Both the position numbers and the translations under genes were made by a program. Shown piece after piece: positions 6,314 through 13,092 of a stretch of 13,092 bases of DNA (position 1 is the first letter of the stretch; every line of letters starts with the position of its first letter). Below the pieces are notes generated by a model. The model worked only from the letters and a program-made list of their open reading frames with translations, did no database searches and had not been told where the DNA came from. This DNA is from Pseudomonadota bacterium (lineage in GTDB: Bacteria > Pseudomonadota > Gammaproteobacteria > CAMYNG01). The DNA is taken from the NCBI GenBank assembly GCA_020347585.1, contig CP070733.1:1299309-1312400 (forward strand), read 5' to 3'.

Positions 6314-6573
6314 TAAACGGTAGCGTTGCCGCGAGCATTGCCGCCGTCATGCTCGACGATGGGTGCGCCACGGTTCGCGAGCCTGTCGCAAACCCAGTGC
6401 ACTGCGCCGGCCACCGGCAGACTCGCCCCAACCACAGCGGCGAGGCTCAGCACGGCGAGCATCGAGTTCTCATTCGCCAACCTGTCGAGCAACGCATAGC
6501 CTGCCACCCACATGGCAAACATTGTGGTATTGGCGATGACGCAAGACGCGCTGGTTTTGCTCTTTCGACCCAT
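6313..6573 (-). CDS. Small two-helix membrane protein of unknown function (86 aa)
   Basis: I do not recognise this protein. The start MGRKSKTSAS at 6573 is chosen because GGAGAG lies six bases upstream; the open frame extends to 6699, but the extra sequence has no SD and no protein-like character. Two hydrophobic segments (about 11-29 and 38-62) follow a basic N-terminus. Each ends in the same pentapeptide, DRLAN (residues 30-34 and 63-67), suggesting a tandem duplication of a helix-plus-DRLAN unit. A polar tail follows (EHDGGNARGNATV). Its stop overlaps the start of the 85-residue gene by one base, so the two are probably made together. It lies upstream of the nap-like cluster on the same strand but is separated from it by a possible terminator. 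Confidence 0.62.
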   Translation of the reverse strand: MGRKSKTSASCVIANTTMFAMWVAGYALLDRLANENSMLAVLSLAAVVGASLPVAGAVHWVCDRLANRGAPIVEHDGGNARGNATV

Positions 6574-6849
6574 TTTTGACTCTCCGGCTTGGGGCCCGAC
6601 CCCGGTTGCGTGATGGTTCATTAACAATATCGGCAGCAACCCCGTGCGACTGTAACCGGGTGTGCCATTGTGCCGGTCAGCGACGCTGATCACCCGCAAT
6701 CCGGCGCTGGCCAGCCAGAACCTAGCCTGTCTGGCAGGGGCGTTCGGGGGGAGCGGGCGGGGCCGCCGAGCCGCACCCCGCCGCCACCATGCTCGCTGCC
6801 GTGGCGAAGCCCCAGAGGCATTGCCGCTCCTGGGCCGATGCAGGAGCTA

Positions 6850-6879
6850 CTGACGCGCCGGGAGCGATTTCGATATGCT
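6850..6879 (+). promoter_or_regulatory. Possible sigma-70-type promoter of tamA-tamB
   Basis: CTGACG (6850-6855) and TATGCT (6874-6879) are separated by 18 bases. Each matches its consensus hexamer at four positions. Transcription would start near 6886, giving a leader of roughly 20 bases before the GTG at 6909. If right, it rules out the upstream ATG at 6789 as the tamA start. Confidence 0.35.
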
Positions 6880-6896
6880 TGGCAGCATCATCCACG

Positions 6897-6902
6897 AAAG
6901 GA
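6897..6902 (+). promoter_or_regulatory. Ribosome binding site that decides the tamA start
   Basis: AAAGGA lies six bases before the GTG at 6909. The encoded N-terminus from that GTG is a normal signal peptide, whereas the upstream ATG at 6789 has neither an SD nor a signal sequence behind it. Confidence 0.65.
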
Positions 6903-6908
6903 TTCTGC

Positions 6909-8726
6909 GTGAACGTTCGCCTGCTGTCCGCCGCTGTCGCGCTGTTCGCCCTGACGAGCACCGCACCACTGCCGGCGGCAATCGAGGTGGAACTCAACGG
7001 CCTCACGGATGAGCAACGCCGCAACGTCGAGGCCCATCTTGAGCTGGGCAAACCCCTGCCGGAGCCGCCACCGGACGAGGCAGCGGAAACGCCTGTTGAG
7101 GAAGACGACGAGGATGCGTTGGCGGACACCGCCGCGCCAACCGGCAAGGTGACACTCGAGCCGACTGAAGCTCAGGTACGCCGTATGTACGGGCGCGCTG
7201 AACGACAGATCCGCAAGGCGCTGCGGCCGTTCGGCTACTACTTGGTGCAGGTGCGCAGCGAGTTGCTGCGCACCGATGACGGCTGGCGCGCCACCTTCGA
7301 CATCGATCCGGGGCGCCCGGTGCTGCTTACCGAACTGGACATCCGCATCAGCGGCGAGGGCCGCAACGATCCACCCTTCGTCGCGCTGGTGGATGAACCC
7401 GACATGGTCATCGGCGAGCCCGTACGTCATGACCACTACGATGCCCTCAAATCCCGCTTACTTGAACTAGCCGCTGAGCGCGGCTACTTCGAGGCACAGC
7501 TAACGCGGCACGAACTCACCATTGATCTGGCCCGGCGCATTGCCAGCGCTCACCTGCACCTGGATACCGGTCCGCGCTACCGTATCGGCACGGTACGCAT
7601 CGAGCAGGACTTTCTTGACGATGATGTGGTTGAACGCAGGGTGAAACTAAAAGAAGGTGAGTTCTACGATGCACGCACGCTGCGCGACACCGAGTTTGCG
7701 CTCTACGACCTGGGGCACTTCTCAGTGGTCGACATCGACACCCCGCCGGACGAGGCCACTCGCACCACCCCGGCAACCATCCGCCTGACCCAAACGCGCA
7801 AGCACCGCTGGACAGTCGGCGGCGGCTACTCAACGGATACCAATCTGTACCTGCGCGCAGGATGGGAGAACCGGCTGGTCAATCGGCGTGGCCACCGCAT
7901 GGGCGTCAACCTGCGTCTCTCGGAGCCTAAGCAGGATTTGCTGTACCGATATGTGATTCCCTATCAGAAGCGCGGCGAGTTCCTGACGATACTAACGGGT
8001 TTTATACATGAGACACGCGGCGATACCGAAAGCTACCGGTTCGAGATTGCCCCCATCGACACCCGCTTCTGGGGCAAGTGGCAACGCGACGTTTTCGCCA
8101 TCGTGCAGGCCGAGAACTCTGATATTGCCGAATTCTCGTTTGACGATGTACTGTTGATCCCCGGATTGCGCACGGTACGGACCAACTGGAACAATCCCGC
8201 GCAGCCGACGCGTGGCTACACACTGGCCAACGAAGTACGCGGCTCATCCACCGCGGTCGGCGCCGGGACCGACTACGCGCAGCTGCGTATTCGCTCGGCA
8301 GGGTATATTCCAGCCAGCCGGGTGGTGCGCTTTTACCTGCGAGGCGAGATCGGCATCACCGGTGTAGATGATTTCAACTTGCTGCCCGCCTCGCAGCGCT
8401 TTTTCGCCGGCGGCGATCGCAGCGTGCGCGGCTTCGAGCTGTACGAACTGAGCCCAGTCAACCCAGAAGGCAAGAAAGTGGGTGGCAAACACCTGCTGTT
8501 CGCCAGCGTCGAGCTCGAGTACGACCTGCTACCGACATGGACCCTCGATGCCTTCGTCGACGCAGGCAATGCCTTCGATTCATTCGGCGATCCGCTCGAA
8601 TATTCGGTGGGCGTCGGCTTTCGCTGGCGCTCGCCACTGGGACTCATCGGCTTGGACATTGCGCAACCGCTCAGTGAAGACGGCCGCGGACCTCGATTGC
8701 ACCTCAGTATAAGGCCCGAATTGTGA
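6909..8726 (+). CDS. tamA: TamA, outer-membrane Omp85-family subunit of the translocation and assembly module
   Basis: A 605-residue outer-membrane protein (E. coli TamA is about 577). It works with TamB in envelope assembly, helping insertion of some outer-membrane proteins and, in recent models, phospholipid transport. The signal peptide is residues 1 to about 23 (hydrophobic VRLLSAAVALFALTS). POTRA-type domains cover about 25-300. The barrel begins near the RKHRWTVGGGYSTDTN block and carries the Omp85 motif in FFAGGDRSVRGFELYEL. The end, LHLSIRPEL, matches the PEL terminus of known TamA. An acidic Pro/Glu/Asp-rich stretch (about 50-75) interrupts the first POTRA-like domain between LELGKPL and the helix ending ALRPFGYY; it is absent from E. 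coli TamA as I recall it. Start GTG 6909 is chosen from the SD and signal peptide. The stop overlaps the tamB start as GTGA. Confidence 0.93.
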   Translation: MNVRLLSAAVALFALTSTAPLPAAIEVELNGLTDEQRRNVEAHLELGKPLPEPPPDEAAETPVEEDDEDALADTAAPTGKVTLEPTEAQVRRMYGRAERQIRKALRPFGYYLVQVRSELLRTDDGWRATFDIDPGRPVLLTELDIRISGEGRNDPPFVALVDEPDMVIGEPVRHDHYDALKSRLLELAAERGYFEAQLTRHELTIDLARRIASAHLHLDTGPRYRIGTVRIEQDFLDDDVVERRVKLKEGEFYDARTLRDTEFALYDLGHFSVVDIDTPPDEATRTTPATIRLTQTRKHRWTVGGGYSTDTNLYLRAGWENRLVNRRGHRMGVNLRLSEPKQDLLYRYVIPYQKRGEFLTILTGFIHETRGDTESYRFEIAPIDTRFWGKWQRDVFAIVQAENSDIAEFSFDDVLLIPGLRTVRTNWNNPAQPTRGYTLANEVRGSSTAVGAGTDYAQLRIRSAGYIPASRVVRFYLRGEIGITGVDDFNLLPASQRFFAGGDRSVRGFELYELSPVNPEGKKVGGKHLLFASVELEYDLLPTWTLDAFVDAGNAFDSFGDPLEYSVGVGFRWRSPLGLIGLDIAQPLSEDGRGPRLHLSIRPEL

Positions 8727-11700
8727 AACGCACCGCGCTCATTGTAACGATCTTGTTTGCCATGTTGGCTGCAGCGGGCGTTGCCTGGCTCGCATACACC
8801 GAGGAAGGCTTACATACCTTGGTGCGCTGGTGGTTGCCCGACAACATACGTGCCGAAGGCCTGCACGGCCGCGCCATCGGCCCAATGCGCATCGAATCTC
8901 TGAGCATTGAGTTGCCCGATGCCAAGGTGCGGGCTACGCAGGTGGAACTCGACTGGCATCCTGCCGCGCTGCTCGCCGGTACCCTGCACATCGCAACGCT
9001 AAGAAGTGGCATGCTCAAAGTCGAACTGCGTCAGACACAGCCGCCAAGCAACGGCGGTGCGCTGGTACTACCGCTCGCAATCGACATTGACACTGCCAAA
9101 GTACGCAACATCAGTCTCCGCACAGGGCAAGAACAGTGGCAGGTGCAACGCGTGGCGTTTTCGGCAAACACCACGGCCCAGCACGCCGATATCGAGCATC
9201 TCGAGATCGAGACGGACGATGGGTGGGCCCGCGGAACAGGCCAGCTTCCGTTCGACGCCTCGTCACCCGTTAAGCTATCGCTCGACTGGCAACTCACGGA
9301 TCCGCAATGGCGTGGGTTGGGCGGACACACGCAATTGGGCGGTAGCTTCGCTGCGCTTGACCTACAGCACGAGTCCCTCGAACCGCTGGTGTTCAGCGCC
9401 CGGGCACACCTTGAGCCGCTGCAGGAACCGCCTGAATGGCAACTCACGCTCGAGGTCCCCGCCGTGACGCCAGCGAGCGTCAACCCGCACTGGCCCACCG
9501 AACGTTTGGCGGCGAACCTTGACCTGCACGGCAGCGGTATACACGCACGCTGCAGCGGCAAGATCTGGTTTTACGAGCGTCTCACCCAACCGATCGCAGT
9601 TCAGGGTGAAATGCAATACAGCGACGAACGCCTCATCATAGACCACCTGGACCTCGCGTTGGACAACAGTCCTGCCAAGCTTAGCGTCGCCGGTAAAATC
9701 AACACCGCACCTACCTTCGCTTTCGCGTTGCGTGGCAATTGGCAGGCGTTGCAGTGGCCGGCTACCGGCACAGCACAGATAAGTAGCCCCGTGGGTGAAT
9801 ACGCAATCGCCGGCAACCCCGATGCCTATCGTGGAACGCTTGCCGGGCGCGTCGCCGGACCGCTGCACAGCGACCGCCAGGTCGAAGGCGATGTTGAAGG
9901 CGAATTTTCGGGTAGCACCACCCGCCTCGAGGTCACCGCTATGCACCTACAGAGCGGCGATGGGACGATCGCCGGTACGGCGCACCTCGACTGGCAAAAA
10001 GATCCCATACTGCATGCCGAACTCAACGCAAACCGGATCGACCCCGCTCTGCTCGTGTCCCGTTTTGAAGGGGCAGTAAATTTTGCGCTCACCGCCGATG
10101 CCACCTTGCCAGCCGAAGAAAAACCGCAAAACGCACCGACCTGGACACTGCAACTCGATCATGTCAGTGGGGTCGTCAATGGCAGGCCGCTGTCTGGCCA
10201 TGCGCGTTTCCATGCAGCAGCGGGGACAACTGCCGGCGATCTCGAAGTGCGATTGGGACTGAACGCGTTTACCGCGAAGGGCACGGCTGCGCGCACGTTG
10301 GATGTGGCATGGACGCTCGATGCGCGCGACCTGGCGGGCATTGTTCCAGAGGCAAGTGGACAACTCGCGGGACGCGGACGGATCAGCGGAAGTATCGCAA
10401 ATCCGCGCATCGTGCTAGCGACAAGCGGCAAAGCACTTGCTTGGCGCAATGCGCACGTTTCCACTCTCGACACGCGAATAGATATTGATCTGCAAACCGG
10501 TGTTATCACGGGCACGCACCTCGAAGCGCAGGGCTTGCAGTGGCGCGACATTGAGTTGACTACGGTGACGGCGTCCGCCGGCGGACAGGTATCGGCCCAT
10601 GCGATCGAGGCCGAACTGACCGCGCCCGACGGGCGTGTCAGTGCGCGTGCCGCCGGGGGCTACGAACGACAACGCTGGCACGGACGCCTGCTGGCGATAG
10701 ACAGCAGCTCACCGCAGCTTGGCCGCTGGCAACTCGACGCACCTGCCGACATTGAACTCACGAAACAACGATTGTCGCTGCAACGGGCTTGCCTGTCCGA
10801 TCCGCCGGCACACCTGTGTGCCGCCGGACATTGGTCGGGCCAGGCAGGCTGGGCGTTGAAGGCGGGCCTGCGCGAAGTGACGCTGGCGCGTTTTTCGCCC
10901 TGGCTACCCGACGGCTTTGACTACCGCGGCAAGATCACAGCCGACATTGACGCGCGGAGCACTGCTGGTGCGCCGTGGCGCGGTACTGCTACCGCATCGC
11001 TCATGGACGCAAGCGTGACGTTAAGCGGTGAAGCACAGACCCTTGCCGAGGTGCGCAACGCCCAGTTGCAGCTTCAGGCCGATGCACACGACTTCGCCCT
11101 AACCGGAACGCTCGCCATGGCGCCCGAGGGCCGGCTCGATGCCCAAATCAACGCCGCGCGCGCCGCACCGCGCAAGTTGACGGGTCGCATCACCGGCCAG
11201 CTCACCGAACTGGATCTCCTGGCCGTGCTGGTTCCTGAAATACGCGCCCCCAAAGGCCACCTGGCGCTCGACCTGCGCATCGGTGGTACGGCTGACGCAC
11301 CGGGATACACGGGCGGCATCGCACTGATAGACGGGAGTGCCCGGGTCACTGAACTCGGCATCACGCTGTCGGACGTCGCTCTGCAGCTGCAGGGCAGCGC
11401 GCGCGGTCTCGCAGCTCACGGCAGTGCCCGTTCCGGTGAAGGCGCTGTACAACTCGATGGCACGCTGGACTGGTCCGGAAAAAAAACGCAGGGACAACTC
11501 ACGCTCATTGGGCAGCAATTCCGTGCCATGGATCATCTTGGCACGACCATTGATGCATCACCGGATCTCGCGCTTGCCATCGATGGCGGCAAACTTATCC
11601 TGACCGGTAAGGTGCACGTCGACAAGGCGCACATCGCACCGGTAACTGTCGGACGCTCCCGCATCACTACCTCACCCGACGAGATGATTGTTGGCGAGAC

Positions 11701-12346
11701 GCCGGTTGAATCCCGCCGTTGGCGTGTCACGAGCCGTATTGCGGTAACCCTCGGTGATATCACTATTGATGCCTATGGACTCGAAGGCAGAGTACGCGGC
11801 GGACTCAATATCATCGACCTGCCGGGGCAACCCGCACGCGGTAACGGGGAACTTGCCGTTGACGACGGTTTTTACAATGCTTGGGGCCAGGCACTTTCGG
11901 TCGAACGCGGTCGGCTCATCTTCGGTGGTGGCCCGGTAGATAACCCCGGCATCGATGTGCGCGCGGTGCGCCATCTCGAGACTGTTACTGCCGGCGTCGA
12001 CGTACGCGGCACGCTCAAGAACCCGCAACTCACGGTGTTCTCCATCCCGCCACGCCCACGCCAATACGCCATGGCGCTGTTGTTGATCGGCGAGGCCCCG
12101 GTCGAACTGGGCCGCCCGTCGGATACCCTCGGCTCCGGTTCGGCAGAACAACTCGAGCGCAGCATGGGCGTCGGCGGCGCGTCGGGCGGCGGTGCACCAG
12201 TCGCATTGGGCACCTACCTATCGCCTGACTTCTACGTCGGTTACCTAGAATCCTTTAGTATGCGCTATCGGCTGTCACGAAGGTGGACTCTGGAGCTTGA
12301 GCGTGGCATCGATACCAGTTTGGGGATCGTCTACTCGATACGATAG
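8723..12346 (+). CDS. tamB: TamB, inner-membrane-anchored periplasm-spanning subunit (DUF490/AsmA-like)
   Basis: A 1207-residue TamB (E. coli about 1259). One N-terminal membrane anchor (residues 5-25) is followed by a WWLPDNIRAEGLHG block like the start of other TamB proteins. More than 1000 residues of repeating beta-strand sequence follow, expected to form a long hydrophobic groove across the periplasm. The C-terminal TamB domain is recognisable from GNGELAVDDGFYNAWGQAL and PVDNPGIDVRA to the strands ending LELERGIDTSLGIVYSIR, which should contact TamA. Start is GTG 8723, within the four-base GTGA overlap with the tamA stop; no separate SD is needed if translation is coupled. No frameshift or internal stop is seen. 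AsmA-family relatives such as YhdP or YdbH are excluded by the TamB C-terminus and the tamA neighbour. Confidence 0.93.
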   Translation: MKRTALIVTILFAMLAAAGVAWLAYTEEGLHTLVRWWLPDNIRAEGLHGRAIGPMRIESLSIELPDAKVRATQVELDWHPAALLAGTLHIATLRSGMLKVELRQTQPPSNGGALVLPLAIDIDTAKVRNISLRTGQEQWQVQRVAFSANTTAQHADIEHLEIETDDGWARGTGQLPFDASSPVKLSLDWQLTDPQWRGLGGHTQLGGSFAALDLQHESLEPLVFSARAHLEPLQEPPEWQLTLEVPAVTPASVNPHWPTERLAANLDLHGSGIHARCSGKIWFYERLTQPIAVQGEMQYSDERLIIDHLDLALDNSPAKLSVAGKINTAPTFAFALRGNWQALQWPATGTAQISSPVGEYAIAGNPDAYRGTLAGRVAGPLHSDRQVEGDVEGEFSGSTTRLEVTAMHLQSGDGTIAGTAHLDWQKDPILHAELNANRIDPALLVSRFEGAVNFALTADATLPAEEKPQNAPTWTLQLDHVSGVVNGRPLSGHARFHAAAGTTAGDLEVRLGLNAFTAKGTAARTLDVAWTLDARDLAGIVPEASGQLAGRGRISGSIANPRIVLATSGKALAWRNAHVSTLDTRIDIDLQTGVITGTHLEAQGLQWRDIELTTVTASAGGQVSAHAIEAELTAPDGRVSARAAGGYERQRWHGRLLAIDSSSPQLGRWQLDAPADIELTKQRLSLQRACLSDPPAHLCAAGHWSGQAGWALKAGLREVTLARFSPWLPDGFDYRGKITADIDARSTAGAPWRGTATASLMDASVTLSGEAQTLAEVRNAQLQLQADAHDFALTGTLAMAPEGRLDAQINAARAAPRKLTGRITGQLTELDLLAVLVPEIRAPKGHLALDLRIGGTADAPGYTGGIALIDGSARVTELGITLSDVALQLQGSARGLAAHGSARSGEGAVQLDGTLDWSGKKTQGQLTLIGQQFRAMDHLGTTIDASPDLALAIDGGKLILTGKVHVDKAHIAPVTVGRSRITTSPDEMIVGETPVESRRWRVTSRIAVTLGDITIDAYGLEGRVRGGLNIIDLPGQPARGNGELAVDDGFYNAWGQALSVERGRLIFGGGPVDNPGIDVRAVRHLETVTAGVDVRGTLKNPQLTVFSIPPRPRQYAMALLLIGEAPVELGRPSDTLGSGSAEQLERSMGVGGASGGGAPVALGTYLSPDFYVGYLESFSMRYRLSRRWTLELERGIDTSLGIVYSIR

Positions 12347-12550
12347 CCGCGAGTAATTGGTGTCCTAAAATGCGCTACCGCAGACAATTACCCCGCCCTC
12401 AGAACGAATATCAGGATTTAGAGACAAAATTCCAAAATCGTTGCAGGTAGACCTATCGCGTTTCTCTATACCCTTGTCCCCTTGTTTTTGATGTCGAACT
12501 GAGACGAGAGCAATACGTCAACAAGCCCATGCGGAATGACACAGCTCACT
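12347..12550. other. Gap between convergent tamB and epimerase genes
   Basis: 204 bases, visibly AT-richer than the flanking genes, between two genes that converge. I find only weak structure: 7-bp arms GTAATTG (12353-12359) and CAATTAC (12385-12391) around 25 bases, without a T-run. No strong bidirectional terminator and no credible gene is visible. Confidence 0.5.
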
Positions 12551-13092
12551 CTAATTTTTACCGGCTCTATACTCCGCCACCATCTGCGGCAGCGCGGTAT
12601 CCAGCGTCCAGGTTGGATGGTAGCCCAGCTCATCAACAATTCGATCAGAGCTATACCACGCTGATCCCAGTAACTTCTCCAACATCCCCGAATCTACAGG
12701 AAACCGTCTCATCCCCAACGTCTTGAGCAAATCACCCGTGCGTGCCCCCGTACGCAACAACCACAGCGGCACCGACCACGACGGCGCCTCGCGACCTAAC
12801 GCTGTACAAATCAACTCGTACATCTGCCGCGTCGAATAGGTCTGCCCGTCCGTCAACAGGTAGACACGCCCCACAGCTTCGGGCCTTTCCGCAGCGAGCA
12901 TCAGGGCCTGCACCACGTCATCCACGTGCACCATGGAGCGCTTGTTGGCGGTGTCGGGCAGCGGTGGAAAACGCCCCCGATCGATGGCCGCGATCATGCG
13001 CGGTAGGTTGCCCTTGTTATCTCGCCCGTATACTAACGGCAGGCGCAGCACCACAGCACTCATGTCACTTTGCGCGGCTGCTTCAAATAGCA
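12551..13092 (-). CDS. NAD-dependent sugar epimerase/dehydratase (extended SDR), C-terminal part only
   Basis: The last 180 or so residues of an extended short-chain dehydrogenase/reductase, cut by the window end. The frame stays open from 13092 past the Met at 13063 (reading LFEAAAQSD then MSAVVLRLPLVYG), so that Met is internal and not the start. VVLRLPLVYGRDNKGNLPRM is the block that follows the catalytic YxxxK in this family; YxxxK itself and the GxxGxxG nucleotide site lie outside the window. RSMVHVDDVVQALMLA is the usual loop near the sugar site. Best likeness is to UDP-sugar epimerases/dehydratases of polysaccharide or O-antigen synthesis, but the exact substrate cannot be read. It ends with TAG at 12553-12551 and faces tamB. 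Confidence 0.85.
   Translation of the reverse strand, partial: LFEAAAQSDMSAVVLRLPLVYGRDNKGNLPRMIAAIDRGRFPPLPDTANKRSMVHVDDVVQALMLAAERPEAVGRVYLLTDGQTYSTRQMYELICTALGREAPSWSVPLWLLRTGARTGDLLKTLGMRRFPVDSGMLEKLLGSAWYSSDRIVDELGYHPTWTLDTALPQMVAEYRAGKN

Larger units (their letters stand above)
6574..6908. other. Gene-free stretch between the divergent small-gene pair and tamA
   Basis: 335 bases with no convincing gene. It contains two GC-rich inverted repeats (7-bp arms 6756-6762 and 6776-6782 around 13 bases; 7-bp arms GCTCCTG and CAGGAGC at 6826-6832 and 6841-6847 around eight bases), then a plausible tamA promoter at 6850-6879. Promoters for both directions should lie here; I see no good minus-strand -35/-10 pair. 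The long in-frame extension of tamA back to an ATG at 6789 crosses this region but lacks an SD and a signal peptide. Confidence 0.55.

Noticed and set aside
6050..6316. An 88-codon plus-strand frame opposite the 85-residue small gene
   Set aside because: It has no good SD, no coupled partner and no protein-like hydrophobic or helical pattern. The minus-strand frame has a TAATG overlap with its neighbour.
6574..6699. Upstream extension of the 86-residue membrane protein to 6699 (128 residues)
   Set aside because: The added sequence lacks an SD at its start, while the internal ATG at 6573 has GGAGAG six bases upstream and a basic N-terminus before the first helix.
6826..6847. GCTCCTG and CAGGAGC repeat upstream of tamA as a REP-type element
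   Set aside because: Only one copy is present, with 7-bp arms and no second element nearby; it could not be supported as a repeat family from this window.
6789..6908. tamA start at the ATG at 6789
   Set aside because: The extra 40 residues give no signal peptide and have no SD. The GTG at 6909 has AAAGGA six bases upstream and a normal signal sequence, and a candidate promoter lies between the two starts.
12551..13063. Epimerase start at the Met at 13063
   Set aside because: The frame stays open to the window end, and the block at 13063 corresponds to the middle of the family (before the VYG motif), so the gene is truncated by the window and does not start there.

Overview
The window reads as a GC-rich chromosomal stretch of a proteobacterium, most likely a gammaproteobacterium. 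This is inferred from the tamA-tamB pair, the FNR/ANR-like box and the periplasmic nitrate reductase-type genes; no rRNA, tRNA, phage, IS or CRISPR sequence is visible. Coding is dense, and starts are ATG or GTG with recognisable Shine-Dalgarno (SD) sequences in most cases.

Region 1 (about 1-5749, minus strand) is a respiratory cluster. In transcription order it holds a dihaem c-type cytochrome, a NapA-family molybdopterin oxidoreductase with a Tat signal, a NapG-like four-cluster ferredoxin, a NapH-like membrane iron-sulfur protein, a second NapG-like ferredoxin, and what may be the first seven codons of another gene at the window edge. The genes are tightly packed: the cytochrome stop overlaps the SD of the oxidoreductase gene, and napH overlaps the second napG by ATGA. 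The likely electron path is quinol to NapH, then the periplasmic NapG-like proteins, then the cytochrome, then the Mo-bisMGD enzyme. No napB, napC or napD is in view, so this is not a textbook nap operon. The substrate is probably nitrate, but this is not proven.

Region 2 (5750-6908) starts with the control region of the cluster: an FNR/ANR-like box 100 bases before the first gene, and a perfect 11-bp inverted repeat just beyond it. Two small, coupled minus-strand genes of unknown function follow, one encoding a two-helix membrane protein and one a soluble 85-residue protein. A gene-free stretch carrying a plausible tamA promoter ends the region.

Region 3 (6909-12346, plus strand) is tamA-tamB, the translocation and assembly module of the envelope: an Omp85 outer-membrane barrel and a long inner-membrane-anchored periplasm-spanning protein, coupled by a GTGA overlap. 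Region 4 (12347-13092) is a noncoding gap that looks AT-richer than its surroundings, then the C-terminal part of a convergent minus-strand NAD-dependent sugar epimerase/dehydratase gene cut by the window end.
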